This document shows positions 1 through 8,015 of a DNA stretch of 30,885 bases, in pieces. The DNA lies in the NCBI GenBank assembly GCA_019746355.1, contig JAIESC010000182.1:1-30885 (forward strand). Direction: 5' to 3'. How positions within the stretch are numbered: the first letter of the stretch is position 1; every line of letters begins with the position of its first letter. The notes under the pieces are model-generated. The model made no database searches, was not told the DNA's origin, and saw nothing but the letters and a program-made list of their open reading frames with translations. The position numbers and the translations under genes were made by a program. The DNA comes from Xanthobacteraceae bacterium (GTDB taxonomy: Bacteria; Pseudomonadota; Alphaproteobacteria; Rhizobiales; Xanthobacteraceae).

Positions 1-2
1 TC

Positions 3-72
3 GTAGCCCGCATGGAGCGCAGCGGAATGCGGGAACATCCACCCGGATTTCGCTTCGCTCCATCCGGGCTAC
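3..72. repeat. Palindromic intergenic repeat
   Basis: The ends gtagcccg (3-10) and cgggctac (65-72) are exact reverse complements, and the interior carries further short inverted segments such as the ggagcg/cgctcc pair. It lies downstream of the leftward lytic transglycosylase gene. The form matches short palindromic repeats scattered between genes in Bradyrhizobium relatives. It could fold when transcribed and help end the transcript or stabilise its 3' end; that role is inferred. Confidence 0.6.
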
Positions 73-101
73 GCGCTGCACAATTCGGTTCGGGGATATT
101 G

Positions 102-1322
102 CTACCGCCGCGCCTGCATGTGGCCGAGCACCGCTGCGGTCGGCCAGCAGTCGAGCTTCAGCCCGTTCGCCTTCTGATATGCGCCGAGCGCCGCGCGCGT
201 CAGCATCCCGGCCTTGCCGTCGATCTTGTCGCTGTAGAGCCCGCGCGCGGTGAGCGTCTTCTGCATCGCCTCGACCTGCTCGGTGCGAAGCTGCGCGTTC
301 TTGCTCCACGGCGTCTCGAACGGCCGGCCGTCGGCGATGCGGTCGCTGAGGTGGCCGACGAACAGCACGTAGAGGTCGGAGAAATTGTATTCCTTGATGA
401 CGAAGTAGTTCTTCGGCGTCAGGAACGCCGGGCCGTAGGTGCCTTCCGGCAAGAGCAGCGAGGACTCGTTGCGCTGCTCGCCGTCGGTCAGCCTTCGTCC
501 GTAGGCCGGCACATAGCCGCGCTTGAGCCATTCGGAAATCGGCATCACATGCGCCGGCTGGGCAATGGTGCAGTCGACGTTGCCCGGCGCACGGACCTCG
601 TAGGCCCAGCGCTCGCCGCGCACCCAGCCCTTGTTGGCGAGCTGCTTGGCCGCCGACGCCAGCGCGTCGGGGATCGAGGTCCAGATGTCGACCTTGCCGT
701 CGCGGTCGAAGTCGACCGCGTGCTTGTAGTATTCCGACGGCAGAAACTGGGTCAGCCCCATCGCGCCGCCCCAAGAGCTGCGCATCCGCTCGCGCGGCAC
801 GCCGTCCTGCAGCATCTTCAGCGCCGCCAGAAGCTCGCCGCGGAACATGTCCTTGCGCCGTCCGGCATAGGCCTGGGTCGCGAGCACCCGCAGCGCGTCG
901 TGGGGGAGCTTGTAGCCGCCATAGGCGGTCTCCCGGCCCCAGATCGCGAGGATGATCTGCGGCGGCACGCCGAACTGCTTTTCGATCGCATCGAGCGTCG
1001 CGCGGTGCGCGGCGAGCAGCTTCTTGCCCTCGGCGGCGAGCCGCGCGATCGAGCTTTCGCGCACGTAGTCGGCGGGGGTCTGCACGAACTCCGGCTGCTG
1101 CGGCGGCGGTCGTTCGGGACGCCCCGCGACGGCGAGGTCAGGTAACGACAGATCCGGCTCGAGCCCGCGCAGCGCCGCATCGAATGTCGCGCGAGAGACG
1201 CCGAGCCGCTGCGCCTCGGGCCAGAGCGATTGCAGAAACGCCTGGAACTGCGGATCGGCCGCCCTCGCCGCAGGTAGCATCACCAGCAGCAGACAGAAGA
1301 CCGCGATCCAGCGTTTCAGCAT
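102..1322 (-). CDS. MltB-type lytic murein transglycosylase with C-terminal peptidoglycan-binding domain
   Basis: The 406-residue protein cleaves the MurNAc-GlcNAc bond of peptidoglycan non-hydrolytically, producing anhydro-muropeptides in the periplasm. It starts with a signal peptide (hydrophobic residues 6-18, likely cut after ARA near 21) and has no lipobox. Residues of about 25-325 form the SLT_2 (MltB) domain. IWGRETAYG around 127-135 holds the presumed catalytic Glu131, and GGAMGLTQFLPS is the conserved substrate-groove segment. About 335-400 is a PG_binding_1 module (IDGKAGMLTRAALGAYQ). Length and order are normal for alphaproteobacterial MltB-like proteins. It starts 3 bp after the stop of the upstream UPF0114 gene, so the two are probably co-transcribed. 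Which MltB subgroup it belongs to cannot be told from sequence alone. Confidence 0.93.
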   Translation of the reverse strand: MLKRWIAVFCLLLVMLPAARAADPQFQAFLQSLWPEAQRLGVSRATFDAALRGLEPDLSLPDLAVAGRPERPPPQQPEFVQTPADYVRESSIARLAAEGKKLLAAHRATLDAIEKQFGVPPQIILAIWGRETAYGGYKLPHDALRVLATQAYAGRRKDMFRGELLAALKMLQDGVPRERMRSSWGGAMGLTQFLPSEYYKHAVDFDRDGKVDIWTSIPDALASAAKQLANKGWVRGERWAYEVRAPGNVDCTIAQPAHVMPISEWLKRGYVPAYGRRLTDGEQRNESSLLLPEGTYGPAFLTPKNYFVIKEYNFSDLYVLFVGHLSDRIADGRPFETPWSKNAQLRTEQVEAMQKTLTARGLYSDKIDGKAGMLTRAALGAYQKANGLKLDCWPTAAVLGHMQARR

Positions 1323-1325
1323 CGG

Positions 1326-1910
1326 CTAGTGATGACTGACGTGTTTCTGTGCATAGACCGGCTGGCTCAGCCGCTCGACATAGGCGATGCCGATCGCCGA
1401 CAGAATGAACAGGCCGTGGATGATCGCCTGCCACATCACGCCCTGCTCGGTGTACTTCGCGCCGTCCCTGCCGAGTTCGCCGGCATAGATAAACGTGCGC
1501 AGCAGGTGGATCGACGAGATGCCGATGATCGCCATCGCGAGCTTGATCTTGAGCACGCTGGCGTTGACGTGGCTCAGCCACTCTGGCTGGTCCGGATGCT
1601 TCTCGAGCTCGAGCCGCGACACGAAGGTCTCGTAGCCGCCGACGATCACCATGATCAGAAGGTTCGAGATCATCACCACGTCGATCAGGCCGAGCACCAC
1701 CAGCATGATCTCATGCTCGGTGAAATTGAGCGTGTGCAGGACGAGGTGCCACAGCTCCTTGAGGAACAGCACCACATAGACACCCTGCGCGACGATCAGG
1801 CCGAGATAGAGCGGGACCTGCAGCCAGCGCGAGGCAAAGATCAGTTGCGGCAGTGGACGAAGCTCGGGCGCGCGCGGCGGCACTCTCGGTTCGTCTGCGG
1901 CCATCGACAT
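1326..1910 (-). CDS. UPF0114 (YqhA/TIGR00645) family inner-membrane protein
   Basis: The 194-residue protein has four hydrophobic segments, at roughly 30-53, 68-90, 118-138 and 156-176, typical of the UPF0114 family, whose function is not established. Recognisable family features are the stretch IMLVVLGLIDVVMISNLL, the segment IVGGYETFVSRL after it and the SHVNASVLKIKLAMAIIGISSI-type third segment region. A proline- and arginine-rich cytoplasmic head of about 25 residues precedes the first membrane segment. The start at 1910 gives the expected family length. It is 69 bp downstream of the DUF1330 gene and 3 bp upstream of the lytic transglycosylase, so it probably belongs to a minus-strand operon. 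The pairing with a cell-wall hydrolase may hint at an envelope role, but that is inference. Confidence 0.88.
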   Translation of the reverse strand: MSMAADEPRVPPRAPELRPLPQLIFASRWLQVPLYLGLIVAQGVYVVLFLKELWHLVLHTLNFTEHEIMLVVLGLIDVVMISNLLIMVIVGGYETFVSRLELEKHPDQPEWLSHVNASVLKIKLAMAIIGISSIHLLRTFIYAGELGRDGAKYTEQGVMWQAIIHGLFILSAIGIAYVERLSQPVYAQKHVSHH

Positions 1911-1979
1911 GGATTGGTTCCCCTTGCTGGAGCGCCCGATTTATACGCGATTCGCGAATGGGCAATGACGCTGCGGCTT

Positions 1980-2543
1980 TCAGCCGCCGCGGCGCAGATA
2001 GGCCTCGGCCGCCGCGCGGACCTGCTTCGGCAGATCGCCGGAGCGCGACAGAATGACCAGCCGCGCCTCGGTTGTGGCGAGGCGGATTTTCAGCAGCGGC
2101 GCGTAACGGTCGGAGATGTAGAAGCCGAGCGCATCGTCGGCCGAGGGGAACTCGATCAGCACCACGCGCTCGGGAACGAAGTCGCCGGCGAGCGCCGTCA
2201 CCGTCCCGCCCCGCGCCAGAAACCGCCCGTTGAAGCTCTTCACCACGCCGGGGACCGCCTCGGCGTAGGGCTTGAAGCGCTCCATGTCGCGCATGATGTG
2301 GCCGCCGAGCACGTAGGCCTGGCCGCTGCCGGGCTCCTCCAGCCCCTCCACCATGAAGGCGTTGGTGCCGGGACCGAGCGACGCGCGCAGCCCGGTCGTA
2401 TCCACCGCATCATCCAAGCGCGCGATCAGCGGCGCGCCGAACGTCCACGGCTGCTCGAACGAGATCATTTCGCCGTCGGCGATCAGCCGGCAGCCGCCGG
2501 GAAGATGCCCGGCCACAGCCCTGCTCGCCACGAGATAGCGCAT
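1980..2543 (-). CDS. DUF1330 family protein with N-terminal extension
   Basis: The reading frame encodes 187 residues from the ATG at 2543, whose start lies 5 bp past the ettA stop, so translation is probably coupled. The C-terminal half, about 85-175, looks like DUF1330, a small ferredoxin-like alpha/beta fold. It shows AYVLGGHI, then GRFLARGGTVTALAG, RVVLIEFPSADDALGFY and a terminal LVIL strand, in the family's usual order. Typical members are about 95-100 residues, so the first 80 residues here are extra and were not recognised. They contain no clear signal peptide or motif, and may be a divergent second copy of the fold. Function is unknown; DUF1330 proteins are generally uncharacterised cytoplasmic proteins. 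Confidence 0.8.
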   Translation of the reverse strand: MRYLVASRAVAGHLPGGCRLIADGEMISFEQPWTFGAPLIARLDDAVDTTGLRASLGPGTNAFMVEGLEEPGSGQAYVLGGHIMRDMERFKPYAEAVPGVVKSFNGRFLARGGTVTALAGDFVPERVVLIEFPSADDALGFYISDRYAPLLKIRLATTEARLVILSRSGDLPKQVRAAAEAYLRRGG

Positions 2544-2548
2544 CGGCA

Positions 2549-4204
2549 CTACCGGCTGAACTTCTTGTACTTGATCCGCTTCGGCATCACCGAGTCCTCG
2601 CCGAGCCGGCGCATCTTGTCCTTCTCGTAATCCTGGAAGTTGCCCTCGAACCACTCGACGTGGCTGTCGCCCTCGAACGCCAGGATGTGGGTCGCAATGC
2701 GGTCGAGGAACCAGCGGTCGTGGCTGATGATGACGGCGCAGCCGGCGAAATCCTCGAGCGCCTCCTCCAGCGCCCGCAAGGTATCGACGTCGAGGTCGTT
2801 GGTCGGTTCGTCGAGCAGCAGCACGTTGGCGCCCGACTTCAGCATCTTGGCGAGATGCACCCGGTTCCGTTCGCCGCCGGAAAGCTGGCCGACCTTCTTC
2901 TGCTGGTCCGCGCCCTTGAAGTTGAACGCCGAGACGTAGCCGCGCGAATTGACCTGCTGCTTGCCGAGCATCAGCTGGTCGAGCCCGTCGGAGATCTCCT
3001 GCCAGACGTTGTTGTTCGGGTTGAGCGAGTCGCGCGACTGGTCGACGTAGCCGAGTTGCACCGACTCTCCGACCTTGATGGTGCCGCTGTCGGGCTTGTC
3101 CTGTCCGGTGATCATGCGGAACAGCGTGGTCTTGCCCGCGCCGTTCGGCCCGATGATGCCGACAATGCCGCCGGCCGGCAGCTTGAAGGTCAGATCGTCG
3201 ATCAAAAGGTTGTCGCCGAAGCCCTTCTTGAGGCCGGTGAACTCGACCACATTCTGGCCGAGCCGCTCGGCCACCGGAATGATGATCTGCGCGGTCTGGG
3301 TCTGCTTCTGCGACGCCTTGGCCAAGAGCTCCTCGTAGCGCTCGTAGCGCGCCTTGGACTTGGCCTGGCGGGCGCGCGGCGACGACGAGATCCACTCCTG
3401 CTCGCGCGCGAGCGTACGCTGGTGCGCCGCCTCCTCGCGGCCCTCCTGCTCGAGCCGCTTCTGCTTCTGGACGAGCCAGGACGAGTAGTTGCCCTCGTAG
3501 GGAATGCCGCGGCCGCGGTCGAGCTCGAGGATCCAGCCGGTGACGTTGTCGAGGAAGTAGCGGTCGTGGGTGACGATCAGGATCGCGCCGGGATAGTCGC
3601 GCAGGTGGCCTTCGAGCCAGTGCACCGACTCGGCGTCGAGGTGGTTGGTCGGCTCGTCGAGCAGGAGCAGGTCGGGCTGGTCGAGCAGCAGCCGGCAGAG
3701 CGCGACGCGGCGGCGCTCGCCGCCGGAGAGCTTGGTGACGTCCGCGTCATCCGGCGGGCAGCGCAGCGCGTCCATCGCCAGGTCCACCTGGGAGTCGAGC
3801 TCCCAGAGGTTCTTGCTGTCGATCTCGTCCTGAAGCTTCGCCATCTCGTCGGCGGTCTCGTCCGAGTAGTTGGCGGCGATCTCGTTGTAGCGGTCGAGCA
3901 GCGCCTTCTTGGCGGCGACGCCCTGCATCACGTTCTCGCGGACGCTCAGGCCCTCATCGAGATGCGGTTCCTGTTCCAGGTAGCCGACACGGGCCCCGTC
4001 CGCGACCCAGCCCTCACCGACGAAGTCCTTGTCGATGCCGGCCATGATCCGCAGCAGCGTCGACTTGCCCGAGCCGTTGACGCCGAGCACCCCGATCTTG
4101 GCGTCGGGGTAGAACGAGAGGTGAATGTTTTCGAGAACTTTGCGGTTGCCGGGGTAAGTCTTGGTCAACCCCTGCATATGGTAGATGAATTGGCGGCCGT
4201 TCAT
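2549..4204 (-). CDS. ettA: Energy-dependent translational throttle protein EttA (ABC-F ATPase)
   Basis: This 551-residue protein has two ABC ATPase domains in one chain and no membrane segments, the ABC-F design. EttA binds the ribosomal E site and gates entry into elongation according to ATP/ADP level. The first domain has Walker [10 protein letters not shown] (41-49), signature LSGGERRRV and Walker [13 protein letters not shown]. The second has [18 protein letters not shown] and [12 protein letters not shown]. Between them lies the charged linker ([19 protein letters not shown]) with the basic stretch [14 protein letters not shown]. The [20 protein letters not shown] tail is typical of the EttA clade. 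Length agrees with EttA at about 555. It heads the minus-strand run with the DUF1330 gene following 5 bp later; a promoter should lie in 4205-4380, but none was identified. Confidence 0.96.
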   Translation of the reverse strand: MNGRQFIYHMQGLTKTYPGNRKVLENIHLSFYPDAKIGVLGVNGSGKSTLLRIMAGIDKDFVGEGWVADGARVGYLEQEPHLDEGLSVRENVMQGVAAKKALLDRYNEIAANYSDETADEMAKLQDEIDSKNLWELDSQVDLAMDALRCPPDDADVTKLSGGERRRVALCRLLLDQPDLLLLDEPTNHLDAESVHWLEGHLRDYPGAILIVTHDRYFLDNVTGWILELDRGRGIPYEGNYSSWLVQKQKRLEQEGREEAAHQRTLAREQEWISSSPRARQAKSKARYERYEELLAKASQKQTQTAQIIIPVAERLGQNVVEFTGLKKGFGDNLLIDDLTFKLPAGGIVGIIGPNGAGKTTLFRMITGQDKPDSGTIKVGESVQLGYVDQSRDSLNPNNNVWQEISDGLDQLMLGKQQVNSRGYVSAFNFKGADQQKKVGQLSGGERNRVHLAKMLKSGANVLLLDEPTNDLDVDTLRALEEALEDFAGCAVIISHDRWFLDRIATHILAFEGDSHVEWFEGNFQDYEKDKMRRLGEDSVMPKRIKYKKFSR

Positions 4205-4380
4205 TGCTGGCTTCGTTTCCGAAAATTTGAGGATTTTGCGGGAGATTGGCCGCTGATTTAGCGACCGTTCCGGCTTCCGGCAAGCCGCGATGGAACCTGA
4301 TCCGGCTGTGAACCTCCGCCCCGTCGCCGCCGACCAATGGGCAAGTTGAAGCCAACAACCAAGAACAGCGGAACGGCGTC

Positions 4381-4503
4381 ATGTTCAGCCTGATCAAACT
4401 GGGAAAGACCCTGCTGCGATCCCTGACCAACACTTACCGCCCGGAACGGCACTATATGCGCGGTCCCGGCCCCAAGTGGCGGGCCAAGCACGGCCAGGCG
4501 TAA
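4381..4503 (+). CDS. Small basic ORF of 40 residues, unrecognised
   Basis: An ATG at 4381 opens a 40-codon frame ending in TAA at 4501-4503. The product begins MFSLIKLGKTLLRSL, an amphipathic basic helix, continues with NTYRPERHYMRGPGP and ends KWRAKHGQA. It carries about eleven Lys/Arg/His residues and no Cys. A weak purine-rich stretch (agcggaa) precedes the start. It lies alone between the divergent ettA gene and the SBP-like gene at 4632. An overlapping leftward frame exists in the same segment but shows no protein-like character. No family was recognised. The call as a gene rests on composition, position and the clean frame, so it may be spurious. Confidence 0.4.
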   Translation: MFSLIKLGKTLLRSLTNTYRPERHYMRGPGPKWRAKHGQA

Positions 4504-4544
4504 GGCCGGCTCCAACGGGCCGAGGCTGAACAGCCCGGCCCTTT

Positions 4545-4560
4545 GGCTCCCCGAGGAGCC
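4545..4560. terminator. Short GC-rich hairpin, possible terminator
   Basis: ggctcc (4545-4550) and ggagcc (4555-4560) pair perfectly around a ccga loop, 41 bp after the stop of the 40-residue ORF. No T-run follows, so this is only a possible terminator or RNA-stabilising hairpin. The surrounding 4504-4620 is rich in other GC complementarities. Confidence 0.3.
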
Positions 4561-4631
4561 CTCCCCGGCCAGATCGCCCTGGCCTCCTATCCCCAACCTT
4601 TCTAGTCTCGCCCCCGGAAAACGGGGGTCGG

Positions 4632-5525
4632 ATGGCCGACACGCTCAAGGTCGCGCTGGTCTCGCGCACGGTGTTCTACGCGCCGGTCTGGGTTGCCGAG
4701 CGGAAGGGCTACTTCAAGGACGAAGGCGTCGAGCCGCGCCTCGAGATCTTCGACAATGCCGAGAAGATCAACGCGGTGATGCGCTCGGGCGAGGCGCAGA
4801 TCGCCATCGCCAGCGTCGAGGCGCTGGTCGCCGACGCGTTCAAGGGCGGCCAATTCCGCATCGTCGCGAGCGTCGCGCAGAAGCCGCCGCATTTCATCAT
4901 CGCCCGGCCGCACATCAAGACCGTGAACGACTTGAAGGGCGCGCGCTTCGGCGTGCTGTCGCTGCACGAGGGCACGACCTATTTCGTGCAGGACATCGAG
5001 AAGGCGCTGGGCTGGACGCGCGGCGACATCGTCATCGACGCGGTCGGCGGCGCGCCGACCCGCTGGAAGCTCCTGCGCGAGGGCAAGATCGACGCCGGCC
5101 TGCAGCCGTTTCCGCTGAGCTACGAGTCGGAGGACGCGGGCTTCAGCAATCTCGGCCGCATCGCGACCTATGTGCCGGACTATGAGTTCACCGCGGCGTT
5201 CCTCGATCCGGCCTGGGCCGCGAGCCACCGCCAGGCCGTAACCGGCTTCCTCCGCGCGCTCGTCCGCGGCCAGGCGGCGATGGCCGCCGAGCCGGACTTT
5301 GCCGCCGACGTGCTGGTCAAGGAGCTTGGCACCACGCTTCCCTACGCGCGCCGCGCCATCGCCGATGCGCTGAACTTCAAGCTGATGCCCGCGGGGCTCG
5401 CCGCGTCCGAGACCGGCATGCGGCGCGTGTTCACGACGCTGCAGGGCGCGGGGCTGGTGCCGAGCGATGCCGCGTTCGACATGACCCGCTTCGTCGATCC
5501 AAGCTATCTCGCGGCGGCGCGATGA
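4632..5525 (+). CDS. NMT1/SsuA-like substrate-binding-fold protein without signal peptide
   Basis: The 297-residue protein has the periplasmic-binding-protein type 2 fold of the NMT1/THI5/SsuA group. Evidence is the opening VFYAPVWVAERKGYFKDEGVEPRLE, then AQIAIASVEALVADAF, then a second lobe beginning DLKGARFGVLSLHEGTTYF. SsuA, TauA and ThiY relatives deliver sulfonates, taurine or pyrimidine precursors to ABC importers. Here the chain begins MADTLKVAL at the first beta strand and lacks an export signal. No ABC permease or ATPase lies nearby. The start at 4632 follows a G-rich stretch (cgggggtcgg), and no upstream in-frame signal sequence was seen. It could be a cytoplasmic enzyme-like or sensor member of the fold. 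Its 3' end overlaps the convergent gene by 22 bp. Confidence 0.8.
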   Translation: MADTLKVALVSRTVFYAPVWVAERKGYFKDEGVEPRLEIFDNAEKINAVMRSGEAQIAIASVEALVADAFKGGQFRIVASVAQKPPHFIIARPHIKTVNDLKGARFGVLSLHEGTTYFVQDIEKALGWTRGDIVIDAVGGAPTRWKLLREGKIDAGLQPFPLSYESEDAGFSNLGRIATYVPDYEFTAAFLDPAWAASHRQAVTGFLRALVRGQAAMAAEPDFAADVLVKELGTTLPYARRAIADALNFKLMPAGLAASETGMRRVFTTLQGAGLVPSDAAFDMTRFVDPSYLAAAR

Positions 5526-5974
5526 CGCCCGCTTGGCCGGCGACGCTTGGCCGGCTGGGTTTTGCCGAGAAGAGGGCTGAAGAATTTCGATGCCGCGAGC
5601 ATCCAGCCGGATCGCTCGGAATCGCCGTTGTTCGGCACGGCGGCCAATGCACCGGATGACGCAAGGTCGTACAGCCGGGAGAGCCGTTCGTTCGCAGCCT
5701 GATTGCAATGCATGCAACGTCGCGTGGTGAAATAGATCTCGCGCTCGGCCAATGAAATCGGATGCCCGCACTCGCAAGTCCAGCCGGTCTCGCTGACGGA
5801 GTGCGCCCAGGCCTTTTGCCGGACCTCGCGTTGATGATTTTCTTCGAGGCGCGCCAGCCGGACATAGCTCTGGGCGAGCCCCTCGAACACCGCCCTGCTG
5901 ATTGCGCTGTCTTCGCTTTGCGACTTGGCTCTCAACTCCTCCGCCTTGGCGCGATAGTGATCCAATGAAGACAT
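5504..5974 (-). CDS. Uncharacterised protein with a CxC...CxxC putative zinc-binding motif
   Basis: The 156-residue product was not assigned to a family. Residues of about 1-55 are charged and helix-forming (SLDHYRAKAEELRAKSQ, then SYVRLARLEENHQREV). The centre carries CECGHPI followed some 16 residues later by CMHC, four cysteines spaced like a small zinc ribbon. The C-terminal 50 residues are Pro/Arg/Ala-rich and probably disordered. It overlaps the end of the convergent SBP-like gene by 22 bp. A G-rich stretch (ggcgggggctcgg) before the ATG at 5974 can serve as ribosome site. A regulatory or nucleic-acid-binding role would fit a zinc ribbon, but nothing in the sequence shows it. Confidence 0.7.
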   Translation of the reverse strand: MSSLDHYRAKAEELRAKSQSEDSAISRAVFEGLAQSYVRLARLEENHQREVRQKAWAHSVSETGWTCECGHPISLAEREIYFTTRRCMHCNQAANERLSRLYDLASSGALAAVPNNGDSERSGWMLAASKFFSPLLGKTQPAKRRRPSGRHRAAAR

Positions 5975-6240
5975 GCCGAGCCCCCGCCTGCTTGTGATGC
6001 ATCCCGTTCGAACGTGTCGCCGGCGAATATTGCGGCATTTGAGTTGGGCATTTGGAGGTCGAATTGATGTTGGGAGAATGATGAAACTTCAAACTGATGG
6101 GGCAGGCATCGGCGGCATGGGCGCGCGCGGGTATCGCGGAACGGTAGCCGTTTACTATTGGCACCAAGGGCGCATGCCGGCCGTCGCGCGAAATATCCGC
6201 TTTTTGCGGGAAAAGGCCGGCCTCTTGGTCCGGTCAGCAA

Positions 6241-6263
6241 CCTTGTGCGAGCGCCTCCGGCAC
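6241..6263. repeat. 23-bp direct repeat, left copy
   Basis: ccttgtgcgagcgc followed by c and tccggcac recurs at 6929-6951 with one mismatch (the single c becomes g). The two copies lie on either side of the unrecognised exported-protein gene at 6269-6727. The left copy sits just past that gene's stop codon. Confidence 0.65.
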
Positions 6264-6268
6264 AGGCT

Positions 6269-6727
6269 TCAACGACAATCGCCCTTTGTAACCTCGACCG
6301 TTTCGATCGGATTGCGTCTGCGGTCCACATAGTCGGCCTGATAGGCCGAAATCACGTTGGCGTGCAGCGCTTTGCGCAGTCGCTTGCACACGTCCTCGAC
6401 AGCATCATGGTGAAGCGCCCTTCGGGTCTTGTCGCTCACCTCGCCCGCGTCCAGGTCCATGACGAAGCGTGACCAATAGATCTTTCCTGCCAACCCGACC
6501 GCGACAAGCTTGGTGTGATCGTTCACGTCGAGGGGAAGCGTGGCCCTGACCCAAATGATTCCGCGGATCAGATTCTCTCGCGGCGAGATCGTTTCTTCTT
6601 CACCATCCGGAATGTGAGCCTCTGCGTGATTGCCGACCGCGGGATCGGGCCACCAGATCACCTTGCCCATACCAAGCGTAAGGGTGAGGGCCGTAACAAT
6701 GCTCAGCAGCGCAAAAAATCTTTGCAT
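6269..6727 (-). CDS. Hypothetical exported or membrane-anchored protein
   Basis: From the ATG at 6727 the product has 152 residues and starts with a signal peptide or anchor (MQRFFALLSIVTALTLTLG). A mature domain follows with no recognised family. It includes ENLIRGIIWVRATLPLDV, then KLVAVGLAGKIYWSRFVMDL and a basic tail with three cysteines in the whole chain (CRSL is excluded by this start). An in-frame ATG at 6781 adds 18 residues, but has no upstream purine stretch. The 6727 start has gaggg about 11 bp upstream. Base composition is visibly less GC-rich than the flanking genes. The gene is bracketed by 23-bp direct repeats and faces away from the dehydrogenase gene at 6990. Possible recent acquisition; function unknown. 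Confidence 0.65.
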   Translation of the reverse strand: MQRFFALLSIVTALTLTLGMGKVIWWPDPAVGNHAEAHIPDGEEETISPRENLIRGIIWVRATLPLDVNDHTKLVAVGLAGKIYWSRFVMDLDAGEVSDKTRRALHHDAVEDVCKRLRKALHANVISAYQADYVDRRRNPIETVEVTKGDCR

Positions 6728-6928
6728 AGGTCGCGCCCTCAATCGTGCCAACGAGCGACAGACCAAATCAAACCACGTCATTGTATTGGGTTTTGGCGAA
6801 AAGCGAACCGATACATTTGGCGGTTGTGTGGGGAACAGAAACGCGGAACAGCTCCTGGTCACCAATGAATATCTTTCATTATCAATATGTTGCCTGGCAG
6901 AAGGCCGCATAAACCGGTGGCCTCGTGC

Positions 6929-6951
6929 CCTTGTGCGAGCGCGTCCGGCAC
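6929..6951. repeat. 23-bp direct repeat, right copy
   Basis: This copy matches 6241-6263 at 22 of 23 positions, in the same orientation, 688 bp away. It lies in the divergent gap between the unrecognised exported-protein gene and the D-2-hydroxyacid dehydrogenase gene, 39 bp upstream of the latter's start. Confidence 0.65.
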
Positions 6952-6989
6952 GACACACTCCGCCCGGTTTTTATCCCAGGAGTGTTGCA

Positions 6990-7955
6990 ATGGCCCTTCG
7001 CTGCGCGATTCTCGACGACTATCAGAACGTGGCCCTCAGGCTTGCCGACTGGTCGAAGATCACCAAGGACGTCGAGATCAAGGTGTACACCGACGCGGTG
7101 CGCCGCACCGACGCCGACACCGTCCGCGACTGCAAGGACTGCGAGATCGTCGTGATGATGCGCGAACGGACGCGCTTTCCGCGCGCCGTGATCGAAGGGC
7201 TGCCCAAGCTCAAGCTCCTGATCACCACCGGGGCGTACAACGCCTCGATCGACATGAAGGCCTGCCAGGAGCGCGGCATCACGGTCTGCGGCACCACCAG
7301 CCACGGCAATCCCACGACCGGCATCGCCTTCGGGCTGATGCTGGAGCTGACGCGCCGGATCGGCTGGGAGAACGCACGGATGAAGGCCGGCGAGCACTGG
7401 CAGCTCACGCTCGGCATGGACATCGAGGGCAAGACGCTGGGGCTGCTGGGCCTCGGCAAGCTCGGCGCGCGGGCCGCCGGTGTCGGCAAGGCGTTTGGCA
7501 TGAAGGTCATCGCCTGGAGCCAGAACCTCACCCCCGAGCGCTGCAAGGAGGTCGGCGTCGATTACGTGTCGAAGGACGACCTGTTCAAGAACTCCGAATT
7601 CCTGTCGATCCACGTGCAGCTCGGCGAGCGCAACCGCGGCCTCGTCACCGCCCGCGAGCTCGGCCTGATGAAGAAGACGGCCTACCTGATCAACACCTCC
7701 CGCGGGCCGATCGTCGTCGAAAGCGCACTCCTCGAAGCTCTGAAGAACAAGCAGATCGCGGGCGCGGGCCTCGACGTGTTCGACGTCGAGCCGCTGCCGA
7801 CCGACCATCCCTTCCGCAAGCTCGACAACGTCGTGCTGACCCCGCATCTCGGCTACGTCAGCCAGCAGAATTACGAGCGCTACTATCCGGACATCGTCGA
7901 GAACATCCGCGGCTTCCTCGACGGCAAGCCGGTGCGGGTGATCGCCCGCAAATAA
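6990..7955 (+). CDS. D-2-hydroxyacid dehydrogenase family protein (NAD(P)-dependent)
   Basis: The 321-residue enzyme belongs to the family that reversibly oxidises D-2-hydroxy acids to 2-keto acids, which includes glycerate, lactate and phosphoglycerate dehydrogenases. The Rossmann motif is GLGKLG at 154-159. The catalytic set is present: Arg in INTSRGPIV, Glu in DVFDVEPLP and His in LTPHLGYVS. The N-terminal half is the flavodoxin-like catalytic domain (TTGAYNASIDMKACQERGI). An aggag ribosome site sits just upstream of the ATG at 6990, which favours this start over longer in-frame extensions. The FAH-family gene follows 60 bp later on the same strand, and both may act in one organic-acid breakdown route. 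The substrate cannot be read from the sequence. Confidence 0.92.
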   Translation: MALRCAILDDYQNVALRLADWSKITKDVEIKVYTDAVRRTDADTVRDCKDCEIVVMMRERTRFPRAVIEGLPKLKLLITTGAYNASIDMKACQERGITVCGTTSHGNPTTGIAFGLMLELTRRIGWENARMKAGEHWQLTLGMDIEGKTLGLLGLGKLGARAAGVGKAFGMKVIAWSQNLTPERCKEVGVDYVSKDDLFKNSEFLSIHVQLGERNRGLVTARELGLMKKTAYLINTSRGPIVVESALLEALKNKQIAGAGLDVFDVEPLPTDHPFRKLDNVVLTPHLGYVSQQNYERYYPDIVENIRGFLDGKPVRVIARK

Positions 7956-8015
7956 CCCGCTGTGTTAGAGTTCAAACGCAAAAGCCCGAAAGGGCGTCCA
8001 AGGAGCACTACGCCA

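Noticed and set aside
2660..4261. 533-codon plus-strand frame opposite ettA
   Set aside because: Leu/Val/Asp-rich mirror translation of a well-identified ABC-F gene; no motif of its own.
5973..6332. 119-codon plus-strand frame in the gap between the CxC protein and the 6269 gene
   Set aside because: An inner ATG (around 6079) has a gggag site, but the product shows no recognisable features and its end overlaps the hypothetical gene and the direct repeat. Left as an unannotated 294-bp gap.
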